64,000 nucleotides of DNA from Sipunculus nudus. Its lineage: Eukaryota > Annelida > Sipuncula > Golfingiida > Sipunculidae. Shown one piece after another: positions 46,560 through 59,689 of the stretch. The stretch spans positions 42,094,558 to 42,158,557 of the forward strand of contig CM049310.1 in assembly GCA_026874595.1 (NCBI GenBank), written 5' to 3'. Made by a program: the position numbers and the translations under genes. Every line of letters starts with the position of its first letter. Positions within the stretch are counted from its first letter, which is position 1. Under the pieces are notes generated by a model. The model did not search any database. It saw only the letters and a list, made by a program, of their open reading frames with translations, and was not told where the DNA came from.

Positions 46560-49500
46560 ATGGCCGGCTGGCACAGTCTCTGTGGATTCCTGTATTACAA
46601 ACCAGGAGGACGTAAGTTTGTCTGTTCAGGCATATCGGCTTTAATGTTGTACTCCATATATATGTTTAACAGTACGTGTGAGGTACGTGTGCTTATATGC
46701 AGCTAGGAATCTGACACATTATTCTCTCCTGAAGTGATTCCATTAATGCCTTTGCAGTGCATATAGGCCTATGCGAAGATACCTATGCTTATATATGGAG
46801 CACGTATAGATCGCTCACTGTATAGTAGCAATCGCAAACGCATAAGCATAAACGGACGGGGGACAATATAAATTTTGGCCTAAGTAATATTGTATTCTTT
46901 TTGCAGATGACTTTTCCGTTCATGTATCTCTTTACTTTAGGACCGATTTGGCTGTTTACTAATCAATAGTTTAAACTAATTATGTTTATGATTTGTATAT
47001 ATACCGCATACACATACGTATTAGTGAAATCACATGCCTAAGTTTCCTAGCTGCATGCGCATACATGCTGTATACGCATATATAAGGAATGCCAGCTTAA
47101 CAAGTTCAAATGTTTTGATCTCATCATAGTCGCTTGTATACTTATTTGTGAAATCAATTCAGTAAAAAAGAGTAATGGAAGAAACTGTACACTAAATGGA
47201 TATGTGGTCGTGCCTTTGTAAAGAGAAGAGATGTGTTGCAAAAAGATCGCTAATTCGCCAGTTTCTAGCCAGTTTCCCAAAATGTAAGTTTTAAACGAAG
47301 GTGATGTCAAATTAAGCCATGCTTCTTAGCTCAGCTTATTGGACAACTTGTGAACAATATTGACGGGCGCCTGTTTAGCCGACAGAATTCATGTTATATC
47401 ACCTTTACAACCATTACAGGGAGGAAAACAAATGAATCTCGGCGCAAATTTTGTTTCCTAAACAAGCTTGTCAAAAAATTAAAAAGTACATACATACTAT
47501 GAGTATCATGATACTTAAGTACGCTCTTTACACAGCGCTTTACCTATAGGGCTACTACCTATATCGTAAGCACTGTTTGTTATGACCTCGTATCTTGAAT
47601 TGCAACACCAGAGGGGAGCACTGTATTTTTGTCCAATCAGATGAGACCTTGTGCTAGAAGACAAAGCCAAGCGAGGAATACACGGAGCCAATCATATTCA
47701 TTTCTTTTTGAGTGACAGCTCATCCCCCAGCGTAACAGTCTGAACAGGCCACAGGCTCAGAGAGAATTGCCCCTGACGTGGTTTGCTTAGGGCCTTAGGC
47801 ACATAGGATGCTCGGCCGGTGAGCTGTAATTCAAACGAAACGTTACAACAAAGGCTGCGTGCACACCTCGCTGGCTGGTTTCAGTTCTGCAGACAACAGA
47901 TACATGGCTATGCTAATACAGTTATAATGTCTTAATCGAATCGGTCGATGATGCGAGAATGCAGAGGGAGCAATTTAAATTCGACCGGAAACTCATCAAG
48001 CGGCGCTTGAAGCGCAGCAATGGGCGGAGCCAGGATGCCTGTCGAGTGTTTGTTTATTGGCATCTGATTGGCTGCTTGTCACATCGTACGCACGTTTATT
48101 TCAGTGGACAACAAACCGCCATCTGGTGTCTAAATATATCATAAACGATCAAAGCTGGCAGCGTGAAAATCAGTTGCTTCTTTAGAAGCGCAAGATTTCC
48201 GCTGCCTCGGGAGCGTAGATACTTAAGATAAAAAGGTGTATTGAACATGGCAAACCAAAAACAAGACCCTGTAGCGTCATATATGAGATTTTGTATTTTA
48301 CGGCACGAGAATTCAGATCAATACAGGCGGGACTTTATCTGCAACAAACCATTTCTAATTCAATTCACTCAAATTCAAAATTAAAACAATCGTAACATAC
48401 AAGGGCGGCACACTCTGAATTCCAACAAACACACATATATACACATACATGCATTGGCCTGTCTGCGTTACAGTTGCCTTTACCCTCATGCACCTTTGAC
48501 CATGTATTATATATATATTTTCCTAAAAAGTCCGTGTATATTTATATGTTAACCCTGGCCACACGCTGAAGGCTAGATCAGCTGGCTGACCAAACTATGA
48601 TGAGCCTCCGTTATCCAAGACATTCAGGCGTCAGGTAATTATTCGGATAAACTATTATTCGTATAAACATGTACGAAAACACACACTGATCTAGTCCTGA
48701 GTGCGGATTAATCAAATGTTTGATAAAACCTGACCTGGTAACCGATTCATTTGTGTAACTTGATTTAAACAACTGTTGTTCAGGTGGTTAACATCATGTG
48801 ATAAAATAAGGGAATATGAATGTCGAATCACGGAAAGATCTGATCCTTCATATATAACCGGATCCGGATCAACACAAACTTAACCACCTACTTAATCAAC
48901 AGTAACTTCCTTCACGGAGGTTATTTTAAAGGGGCCTATTCCGGTATCTGAAGTGTCTTTAATAAAGATCTTTAATAAAAATAAGCCAAGAGAGCTTATT
49001 CCTCTTTGTATTTTTTTTGCATATATCCTCGTGTTTATAACATGTGATGGACATGGCACATGGCCACTGGGCGTATCCCATACACACATCCAACAAGGTC
49101 ATCTTCGGGCTAATCAGACAAACCAGTTTCTTCATACATTCTCCCCACCAACACCAAGAGACCATTCAGTCTCCGCAATGTGTAGTCAACTACCTCCGGT
49201 TACATGTTCTTTTTCTCTTTGTCAACATGGACACATGTGGCGTGTTTACTAACAGCCGGTAGATAAACCAGCTCATACAACCGTCGCATGGGCAAGACAA
49301 GAACCTTGCGCGACAATTATTCCCTAACGTTCATTAATATGTACGCTGAGTAAAGCAGAAATTCAATGAATTTTACAAATAAGGCAGGTGAATAGCTGAC
49401 TTTAAGTTTTTCGGAGCTGACAAAATATCTAATAACATAATATATATTTTTTTCATTGTATTTACCACACATATTGATCAGATTATAGATCATCACTTGT

Positions 49501-52500
49501 CACTTTTGCGTGGGCTACGCTGAATTGTATGGCCGTACAATAAGGAAGGGAGAAAAGTCGATTCTGGGTACTTTACAACAACAGCTGTCACTTGTAAATA
49601 TAGGACGCCACCTGTGACACGTCACGCGCTCAATGCGGAACATATCGAGATGGCCTTGAACACAATGTGTGTGCTCTCTTTAGCTGAACTTTAAATCGTT
49701 ATAATTGAAAAGCTTCAAATCTAGGGACTTTAATATTCGTTCACATCTGTGCGAGTCTGATTTATCCCGCATGGTTAATGATAATGAAGCAGGTTATACC
49801 TTGTAAAATATCGAATATATAGTAGACATATATAAATATATATCTATATGGGAACGTCGGAGTAATATTTCGGTCTATATGTTTTTCAAACACCTCCAGA
49901 CCCCTTTCTTGTTTGATGATTCTTAGAAATATAGGGATTTTTTTTAGGTTTCAGTAGAAGTTTGTCCACAATCTTACCATATTCATGGAAACTATAAGGA
50001 AATATAATTGACTTTTGACATATTCTGGAATCCTGATTTGTCAACTATTTGTTGTTATTTGGAATGATTGATTTAAATGTGCACATGTTTCAAATATCGC
50101 AACATCTGCATCAGTAACCTAATTATGTTGAGGTATTATTGATATAAAAGGCTAGATGTCATATCTGTAGTAAGTTTGACTGTAAACAATGAAATAAATA
50201 CCTGACCTTAGGCTCAGCTTGGGTGTTCATACGAATGGCAGTGTATAACATTTTAACGCGTTTAACACCGAACTGAATCTGGGAAAATAATCCATCCTCA
50301 TAACTATTGGGGTTAAAACTCCTCCAGTTACATTAAACTAGAAGCATTTATTAAACCATTTCCGTTCATGAGAACATCAGGATATGCGCTATCCCTCTAA
50401 CGATTACTAATCGAATACTTATGAAGAGAATTCGGTCCATTTTCGTCCTGAATGTTCTTTGAAACCGCGTTGTGTATGACACTGTATTATACCTCATTTT
50501 AAAGGTTATTGGTCTCATAGTGACCTCGCCGATATGAGAATAAATAATGTTTTTTGTGCACATCATTTTGAGTGATTTTTGCGTGGTTTTAAAATTCCGT
50601 GGAGGCTACCACCGAAAACAGTTGAATTACACTCGGCAAAGACCGGAATGTCTCCGCGCTCGCTTGGTGATGTTCACAACACAAGCAGGTGTGTGACACA
50701 ATCGCAGGTTTAAAGGTTCCCATTCACCTACCTTTTGAAAAAGAATTTGTTTTTTTTTTTTTTTTTGCTTCCTCTGTGTATATATTAATGATCCAAGGGT
50801 AATGTTGGTTGTGAAAAGTTCTTATAAGGCCTTCGTGAAGGATGTATGGTCTTGTTTATCAACAACATGTTTGTAAACACAGCAATGTTGACCTATGGGA
50901 AAAAACATGTAACCTAAGGTGGTAGGCTGCATGATCTATGCGGAGGTAGAAAGGTCACTTATTGCAAAACACCATTTGCAAAGCTCTGGCTTATCTGACT
51001 TGTTGCCAGATGCCATTGTAGAATTCGTTTTGATTATTTTTGCGGGCCCAAACATATTATAAGCACGTTGGTGTAAAAAAAAAAAAAAACACACACAAAA
51101 AAACAAGCAGCCTGTATGCGGTGATGTCCAAGTTTTCTGGCCTATTTTTACAAAAGCACCAAGCGATTACCTTAAGTTTATAACGACCAGATTGGTGATT
51201 AGGCCCCTTTAAGGTCGATTGTGGATATGATTAACTCCTGCTTTTAGTGACGGATTTAAGCATGTTTGGGCTGCTATTTGACCAGGTCACTGCACCGCTT
51301 GAATGGTCAATAAATGTGAAAAAACATGTGACTCTTCGATCATGGGGTGCTTCGATCTGCAGGTTCTTGGAAATAAAAAAGTACGCCAGATTATACTAAA
51401 GTACAGTAGCCTCGTACCATGTTAAACTACCCCGTATTGCACCATTCCAGCCTAGTTTTCAAATGTTTATACATCACTTCCCCCTCCCCCCCCCCCCCCC
51501 CTCAAATTCTCCACCGTGTTCTACAAATCTCTGACTGCCTCTACCAATTATTACAATATGTTAAGACGAAGAAAAAGCACCCTGTATTACATACATTATT
51601 AGTATACCCATAATTTCGCCATGTGACCTGTGACATCTAAGTTTAAGTGTGTACCCAAAATGACAGCCCCTTTGACCGGTTTCGGGAAACTGGGAGGAAT
51701 AAACTTGCATGGGTTTGGTGTGTCTTGACTGTGTTGATTTACGACACGACACCTCGGAGGCATCCCTTTAATTCCAATAAATAGAAGAATAGTTATAGAA
51801 ATATTACAAACAAATGCCAAAACATGTTCATGTGTTTCTCGTTCCAGCTGGATATGGGAATTGTTGGTCTCTTGACAGCATACATCTGCTTAATATCAGA
51901 ATATTACCCTTATGTTAATATAATATATGCCTAATGTTGAAGCACACAAAAAAAGTCAGCAGTTAAGTGTTTTCTATATGATAGAAGTGGCCCTGATAGG
52001 TAAACGTTGTCCTTTTTTATATCATGAACAATACAACCATTCATTTTCTAATTTATTTTTCCTCAACAGCTCTCAGTAAATTTCGGGTCCGGAGGCGACT
52101 TTGGTTCATATTTGAAGAGAAACAATGTGAGCTCCTGTACTACAAGAATCGGGATGACGCTAGGTGCAAAGTTCGGCCGCTAGGTATCCTTCCAGTGCAC
52201 GATGCAGCTATTTCCGTCAGCACTGATCAGGATAACCAGTTTGTTCTCATGTATGTTGGTGATCAGATTCTATTAAATGCTCTCTATTCATATCTCACTT
52301 AAATTATCTTCGCATCTTGCTTATTTCGTGTCTGGTTTTGGTTATTTTCGTGGTGAATTATCTTCAAATGCTTTTTTTATATATAAACTACAGGAGAAAC
52401 ATTAAATATAAAGCGCCAGGATTAACTTGGAACTTGGGTTACCACGTTTCGCAAATAAAACAGTGGAAAATGGAACCACGTTCCGTGTCTCTGCATGTGT

Positions 52501-55500
52501 GATACAACTGGTGTGGCAGCGAAGTAAAGCAAGGATTTGCTGGCCCAAGGCGATCCCGTGGGGCACCTAATAGGAAACTTAATTCCAAATCCCAAACGAA
52601 GCTCGCATTAAGGAAACCAGACAAAAAAACTAGATGTGTCGGAACGACACGAATGCCCCCGCCTGGGGCAAATTAGAAACATTTGTTAAATTTTGAAAAA
52701 AATTTTGAGCTCAGGAGGTGTCATATGGTCAAAAGTAGGTCAACAAGGGCAAAATGCAAACTCGATCTGTTACGGGTCATTATCAAGCAACACACCAAAA
52801 ATCAGGCCAGTATCTGCAGGCACTGTGAAAAAAAGTCCATACATGTGCATTTTCCATAAAAATTTCTGTCTTTCATGAAATTTTGTATGTTTAGGAGCCG
52901 TAAGACAATGAAAAGTAGGTCAACCGGGATGAAACGCAAACTCGATCTGCAACTGTCATTATCTGCTCACACATAAAAAATCAGGGTGGTATCTGCAGGC
53001 ATTGAGGAAAAAAGTTGGTTCATATGCATTTGTTATGAAAATTTCTATTTTTCATGAAACTTTCTATGTTCAGGAGCAGTCAAATGGTCAAAAGTAGGTC
53101 AAATGAGACAAAACAAGAACTTGATCTGTAACTTGTCAGTATCTGCCTACACACCAAAAATCAAGCCCGTATCTGCAGGCATTGCGAAAAAAAGTCCGTA
53201 CATGTGCACTTTTTTATGAAATTTTCTATGTTAGACCACCGTGAAACGGTCAAAAGTAGGTCAACTGGGACAAAACATGAACTCAATCTGTAACTGGTGA
53301 TTATCCGCCCACACACCAAAAATGAGGCCGATATCTGCAGGTATTGCAAAAAAAAGTCAGTACATGTGTATTTGTTATGAAAATTTATATTTTCATGAAA
53401 TTTTCTATGTTCAGGAGCCGTAAAACAGTCAAAAGTAGGTCAACTGGGGCAAAACGCGAACTCGATCTGTAACTGGTCATTATCTGCCCACACACCAAAA
53501 ATCAGGCCAATATCTGCAGGCATTGCGAAAAAAAGTCCGTACATGTGTATTTGTCATGAAAATTTATATTTTTCATGAAATTTTCTAAGTTAAGGCGCCG
53601 TAAAATGGTCAAAAGTAGGTCAAACGGGACAAAACGCGAACTCGATCTGTAAGTGGTCATTATCTGCCCACACACCAAAAATCAGGCCAATATCTGCAGG
53701 CACTGCGAAAAAAAGTCCGTATATGTGTATTTGTCATGAAAATTTATTTTTTTCATGAATTTTTCTAAGTTAAGGAGCCGTAAAACCGTCAAAAGTAGGT
53801 CAACTGGGACGAAACGCGAACTCGATCTGTAAATGGTCATTATCTGCCTACACACCAAAAATCAGGCCAATATCTGCAGGCATTGCGAAAAAAAGTCCGT
53901 ACATGTGTATTTGTCATGAAAATTTCTATTTTTCATGAAATTTTCTAAGTTTAGGAGCCGTAAAACGGTCAAAAGTAGGTCAACCGGTACGAAATGCGAA
54001 CTCGATCTGTAACTGGTCATTATCTGCCCACACACCAAAATCAGGCCAATATCTGCAGGCATTGCGAAAAAAAGTCCGTACAACTGTTTTATTTCGGAAG
54101 GACGGAAGGACGGACATGGGTAAAACTATATGCCCCAGCCACTTTGTGGCGGGGGCATAAAAACTAAACAAAAGGGGGAAACGTTGGAATCCAAATTCGT
54201 ATCCAAAGCAAAGAATTTAAAATCCGTGGAAAATTGGATGAATCAATGGGATTAATAAATCATGCATCAATTGCCAGAGTGGTTGGTTATCCTTATGGGT
54301 GTTTTAGAAAATATCGTTTATAACTTCCTGTTATTTATCAAAGTCACATTTTTTAGAAAGATGTTTCTTCAATAAATGTTCAATATATGCCCTTGACCTG
54401 TCTTTGGGTATATATATATATATAGGCTGGAAAATTAACAGTGCACAGACTGTACACCTGCTAGGTCTGAAAGATGCTGCTGTCGCCTGCTGTCCCCAGT
54501 AACTCTGTCCGTGCCCGTTGTTTTTTAATCAACTGCTGTCAGGTCGCTTCTAAATTTTAAGTAGAACTGTATTGTGACACTGTATAGACCAGTGGGGTCT
54601 ATGCAGTTCTGTCTGTGGATTTCAATAAGGAGTTATTTTTGGTTGCATATAAAATTTGTATGTTTTAATGTTGACTCAAATGCGCCGTGACCCTTGTAAT
54701 ATATATATCTTAATTGCGTCAGTCAGTTTGGTCAGGTTTTAACTTAGTCAAAGGTAAATTTGTCAGAGGCGTAGTTTATCTCTAAATATCACAAACGTAT
54801 TATACCAATAATAATAACAGAAAGAACAGCAGTAATATACGGTGGTAATTAATGGGAAAATACCGTATTTTAACTATGCTTAAAAAAATCATCCTTTTGT
54901 TACCCCATGCAGTACCTGGATTGTTTTATTAAATAAAATATGTGCCGGAATCTGTTGCAGACGAGACGGGAAGGAGAATTTTTTAACAGCTGAGAACCAT
55001 GAATCGTTGATGATCTGGCTGCTGGGACTCCAGGTAAGTGTACAAAACAGGGGCAGTTGCAGGATCGTAGGGGGGGGGGGGGGTTGGGGGCACCCTGTAT
55101 GCCACAGGTATATAATTATTGTGCAAGGAGTCTGTTAAACTATATGAATCTCTCGGATAAGAGGTATCTGGGTAAAAACGGTACGAGACGTAAAAGACCG
55201 CGCTGCTTTACGGTATTATATATAAGCTACGATTCCTTATGTACGGAATGCGGGGTGCGGACAAAATCGCTATTGACTTAAAAAATAAGATGAGATTCCT
55301 TATGCGCGGATCCGGCATGCGGAATGCGTATCCGGCAAAACGAATCGCTACATGTAGCGATTTTTGCCGGTTCCGCATGGTATCCAGTGGGCAGGGGCAA
55401 CAGAGAAAACATGTATGCCGCCGTGCCGGTATACATATCTGAAATTTCTCAACACGCGTTTCGCACCCCTCATGCTGGATTCCGCATCATACATTCCGCA

Positions 55501-57029
55501 TTCCGAACATAAGGAATTTTAGCTTAAAGCGCGTGTACATGAATTTTTCATCTAGGCCTATGACAGAAAAATTGTCCTTTATTGAACCATCGTGGTCAGG
55601 GGCGGATCCAGGATATTTAGGAAAGGGGGGGGGGGGGGTCCAACCTAGGAGGACTAATAAAAAACTTGAAAAAAAGTCCCCAGGTCCGGAAAAAAAGGGG
55701 CGGGGTCCAGGCCGCAAAATTTCCCCTTGAAACCTAAAAAAAGGTTGCTTCGTATGAAAAAAAAAAGGGGGGGGGGGGTCCGGACCGCGTTTTTGAAGAA
55801 ATGAAATGAAAATTGACGATTGTCCGTTAACGCCAGGCTTAAGAATTACTTACTTTCACGTTTTACAACGCAGTTCTGTCATTCACATAGGCCTATACTC
55901 TAGGCTATAGGTCTAACACAAAGGATATAAAACAGATGCGACGACCTTTCCATTTTCCGCATAGACCAGTTCGTTCCTGTTTAGACGACTCGGAAGCTCA
56001 GATGATAGGCTATTCTGGCTATATATATTATAACGATTAAAAACTGCAGAAATACTTAAATATAATTAACAAAATTTCTTGGTGGAATCAATGAAAAGCG
56101 ATTTCAGACCAAATTTTTCGGCCTGGAACCCCTCCCCCCTTTTTTTTGTTCTAAAACTGGGATCTTTTTTATATGTTTGGCCTCCTCAGGAGTCTGGAGC
56201 CCGGGTCCCCCGGTGTATATTTCTCAGCCTAGCTTGCGCCAAGTGATTTTTGTGATTCCGGATACATAGGGCCTATTTGAAAAGTAAGTTTTGGATTATA
56301 TATATTCAAGCACGTTCCTGGTGGCGGGCATCCCTCAGTTAATTGTCACGGCGGTATAATGTTTCCGCGACACCGGAAACCAGGCAGACGTGAAAACTTT
56401 TGCAAGAGACGCGCATTTCTAGGAAATTTTAACATCGTCAGGGGCAGGGCTTTTGTGATGCGAGGTAACACGTATAGTTCTTGTTATAAAGTATATTTTA
56501 ACCTCTCAGTCATACGTATCAGTTATAAAACAAGCAACTGTAACAATTACCAGTACTTTTCACATATTTAAGTACGGGTGGTAGTAGTCCATACATGGAC
56601 CTTCTGGTCCTATGATATCTTGGCTGGACGGACCCTGAAGGTCCATGGGCTGAATGTAAATTCGTGTACCGACATTCCGCAACGGAAATGCAACGATAGG
56701 TCGAGGGCCCTATCAGAACATAGGAGGTCTTACCCTACAGAAAAACTGCATCAGGCTTATCAACACTATATTTACTAACCTTCTGCATTTGTGATTTTAC
56801 ATTCTAAGTGACGGATATTACTATTTTGCAGGTAGAATCATGCACATCCCTGAGCGAGCTGTTACTCCATGGAGGACATTTTGTTGCAATGCATTGTGGG
56901 AAGAATTTCACTCTCCAAGCAGAGAATCAGCCTCAGGAAGGTTTCTCCGTTCACTTCCACACGGACCGGATTATAATACCGTTCTACGCCAGAACATCAG
57001 CACTGAACCACAACGTGCGAAATAAATAA
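46560..57029 (+). CDS. small PH-domain protein (167 aa, four exons)
   Basis: Exons: 46560-46611 (ATG, with an in-frame TAG just upstream at 46551), 52070-52250, 54961-55033 and 56832-57029 (stop TAA 57027-57029). Phases match at every GT-AG junction; donors are GTAAGT, GTATGT and GTAAGT. The protein is nearly all one pleckstrin-homology domain (about residues 6-103): LCGFLYYKPGG (strand 1), VRRRLWFIFEEKQCELLYYK (strands 2-3), GILPVHDAAISV, NFLTAENHESLMIWLLGLQ with the invariant C-terminal helix Trp at residue 97. This PH subtype resembles the N-terminal PH of TBC1D2-like Rab GAPs, but no GAP domain follows; a 65-residue unrecognised tail ends the protein. PH domains bind phosphoinositides or proteins at membranes. 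AATAAA signals overlap the stop (57021-57030). Extra downstream exons are possible if exon 4 is wrong. Confidence 0.82.
47600..48140. promoter_or_regulatory. promoter-like CCAAT/GC-box stretch in PH intron 1
   Basis: GC-richer than its surroundings. It contains CCAAT-type boxes in either orientation (near 47635, 47690, 48066) and a GGGCGG box at about 48022, with CTCF-like sequences at 47606-47620 and 48117-48131. It might be an alternative promoter or enhancer. No initiation signal was demonstrated. Confidence 0.22.
50747..50766. repeat. poly-T run
   Basis: Homopolymer of about 20 T in PH intron 1. Confidence 0.95.
51485..51501. repeat. poly-C run
   Basis: C-rich homopolymer in PH intron 1. 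Confidence 0.95.
52633..54168. repeat. 180-bp tandem array (8 units) with palindromic ends
   Basis: Eight units aligned on 'aaaagtaggtcaa' at 52731, 52911, 53090, 53252, 53431, 53611, 53791 and 53971. The period is 180 bp; one unit is about 18 bp shorter. Each unit also holds 'atctgcaggcattgcgaaaa' and 'cacaccaaaaatcaggcc'. The array is bracketed by inverted 'ATGCCCCCGCC ... GGGGCA' sequences (about 52653 and 54130-54158), and an A-rich 'aaaaacta' occurs on both outer flanks (52625, 54159). It lies in PH intron 2 and looks like a non-autonomous element carrying a minisatellite. Open frames across it are artefacts. Confidence 0.88.
55068..55085. repeat. poly-G run
   Basis: G homopolymer 35 bp after PH exon 3, next to 'ggggcagttgcaggatcgta'. 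Confidence 0.95.
55594..55800. repeat. G-run repeat with hAT-like 'CAGGGGCGGATCCAGG' head
   Basis: Starts 'caggggcggatccaggatat', then G runs near 55626 and 55770 in A/G-rich DNA. The head resembles the CAG-type terminus of the MITE at 32541, but no matching right end or TSD was found. Confidence 0.45.
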
Positions 57030-57218
57030 ACTTGCTTATAGAGAGTGTATTGATGTTTGAAGCTAATTGAGGAAAAGAATATCGGAGTAATCTTTCTTTC
57101 TTATACCTCTTTCACTCGTTCTCTCTCTCAACAGGGAAAATAAAATATAATAACGTGAGGTATTGTATTTTAAAATTTTTTAATTCGAATTAATAACATG
57201 CCTATAGTGCTATACACA

Positions 57219-57271
57219 CCCCAAACCATATATATGTATATACATATATATACATACATATATATATATAC

Positions 57272-57331
<60 letters not shown>

Positions 57332-57332
57332 T
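57219..57332. repeat. (TA)n-rich microsatellite
   Basis: TA repeats with TG/CA interruptions, then a pure TA tract, 200 bp after the PH stop. Confidence 0.97.
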
Positions 57333-57369
57333 ATAAAACATGTCTCACATATCATCAAAAAATACCAGA

Positions 57370-57863
57370 AAACATTAAAAGGTGATTACATCCCGAATCC
57401 CCCACCCCACACCCCACCGTCTCTGTGTAACATACAATAAAACATTAAAAGGTGATACATCCCGAATCCCCCCCCCCCCCTCCCGTCTCTGTGTAACATC
57501 ATATATGTGGTCTCACATATCATAAAAAAAATCAAGAAAATATAAAAAGGTGATACATCCCTAATCCCCCCCCCCCGTCTCTGTGTAACATCATATATGG
57601 GGTCTCATATATCATAAAAAAAATCAAGAAAATATAAAAAGGTGATACATCCCTAATCCCCCCCCCCCCCCCCGTCTCTGTGTAACATCATATATGGGGT
57701 CTCATATTTCATAAAAAAAATCAAGAAAATATAAAAAGGTGATGCATCCCTAATCCCCCCCCCCCCCCCCCCCCGTCTCTGTGTAACATCATATATGGGG
57801 TCTCACATAGCATCAAAATACAAGTAAATATTAAAAAAGTGAAAAATCAAAAATCCCACTACG
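57370..57863. repeat. poly-C-containing tandem repeat, about 92-101 bp period
   Basis: Units anchored on 'gtctctgtgtaac' at 57419, 57485, 57577, 57674 and 57775. Each ends 'ggtgatacatccctaat' followed by a C run; the runs are about 13, 11, 16 and 20 long. The units share 'gtaacatcatat' and 'ggtctca' with the adjacent 74-bp satellite, which points to common ancestry. Confidence 0.85.
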
Positions 57864-59637
57864 TATCTGTGCAGTGTGCAACATCATATCTCAATGCTCA
57901 CGTATATATCATACATATCATTACAGATGAAAAAAAGGTGGTCTCACAGTGTGCAACATCATATCTCAATGCTCACGTATATATCATACATATCATTACA
58001 GATGAAAAAAGGTGGTCTCACAGTGTGCAACATCATATCTCAATGCTCACGTATATATCATACATATCATTACAGATGAAAAAAGGTGGTCTCACAGTGT
58101 GCAACATCATATCTCAATGTTCACGTATATATCATACATATCATTACAGATGAAAAAAGGTGGTCTCACAGTGTGCAACATCATATCTCAATGTTCACGT
58201 ATATATCATACATATCATTACAGATGAAAAAAGGTGGTCTCACAGTGTGCAACATCATATCTCAATGCTCACGTATATATCATACATATCATTACAGATG
58301 AAAAAAGGTGGTCTCACAGGGTGCAACATCATATCTCAATGCTCACGTATATATCATACATATCATTACAGATGAAAAAAGGTGGTCTCACAGTGTGCAA
58401 CATCATATCTCAATGCTCACGTATATATCATACATATCATTACAGATGAAAAAAGGTGGTCTCACAGTGTGCAACATCATATCTCAATGCTCACGTATAT
58501 ATCATACATATCATTACAGATGAAAAAAGGTGGTCTCACAGTGTGCAACATCATATCTCAATGCTCACGTATATATCATACATATCATTACAGATGAAAA
58601 AAGGTGGTCTCACAGTGTGCAACATCATATCTCAATGCTCACGTATATATCATACATATCATTACAGATGAAAAAAGGTGGTCTCACAGGGTGCAACATC
58701 ATATCTCAATGCTCACGTATATATCATACATATCATTACAGATGAAAAAAGGTGGTCTCACAGTGTGCAACATCATATCTCAATGCTCACGTATATATCA
58801 TACATATCATTACAGATGAAAAAAGGTGGTCTCACAGTGTGAACATCATATCTCAATGCTCACGTATATATCATACATATCATTACAGATGAAAAAAGGT
58901 GGTCTCACAGTGTGCAACATCATATCTCAATGCTCACGTATATATCATACATATCATTACAGATGAAAAAAGGTGGTCTCACAGTGTGCAACATCATATC
59001 TCAATGTTCACGTATATATCATACATATCATTACAGATGAAAAAAGGTGGTCTCACAGTGTGCAACATCATATCTCAATGTTCACGTATATATCATACAT
59101 ATCATTACAGATGAAAAAAGGTGGTCTCACAGTGTGCAACATCATATCTCAATGCTCACGTATATATCATACATATCATTACAGATGAAAAAAGGTGGTC
59201 TCACAGTGTGCAACATCATATCTCAATGCTCACGTATATATCATACATATCATTACAGATGAAAAAAGGTGGTCTCACAGTGTGCAACATCATATCTCAA
59301 TGCTCACGTATATATCATACATATCATTACAGATGAAAAAAGGTGGTCTCACAGTGTGCAACATCATATCTCAATGCTCACGTATATATCATACATATCA
59401 TTACAGATGAAAAAAGGTGGTCTCACAGTGTGCAACATCATATCTCAATGCTCACGTATATATCATACATATCATTACAGATGAAAAAAGGTGGCCTCAC
59501 AGTGTGCAACATCATATCTCAATGCTCACGTATATATCATACATATCATTACAGATGAAAAAAGGTGGTCTCACAGGGTGCAACATCATATCTCAATGCT
59601 CACGTATCATCATACATATCATTACAGATGAAAAAAA
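57864..59637. repeat. 74-bp satellite array, 24 copies
   Basis: Anchoring on 'caacatcatatctcaatg' from 57879 to 59581 gives 24 copies at an almost invariant 74-bp spacing; one unit near 58834 lacks one base. Units are nearly identical and differ mainly at CAG[T/G]GTGC and ATG[C/T]TCAC. Since 74 is not a multiple of three, the many overlapping short frames are artefacts. Near-identity implies recent expansion or ongoing homogenisation. Confidence 0.97.
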
Positions 59638-59689
59638 GGTGAAACTTGCCCCCCCCCCCCCACTCCCCTTAAAGTTCATGATACACCAT

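Noticed and set aside
52439-54171. Short minus-strand open frames in the 180-bp array
   Set aside because: Repeat translations (…QISASFLVCG…) that recur with each unit.
57839-59558. A series of overlapping 71-codon open frames every 74 bp
   Set aside because: They are translations of the satellite in rotating frames; unit length is not a multiple of three and no domain or start context recurs meaningfully.
57864-59637. CRISPR-like array
   Set aside because: The whole 74-bp unit is conserved, so there are no variable spacers, and the genome is eukaryotic.
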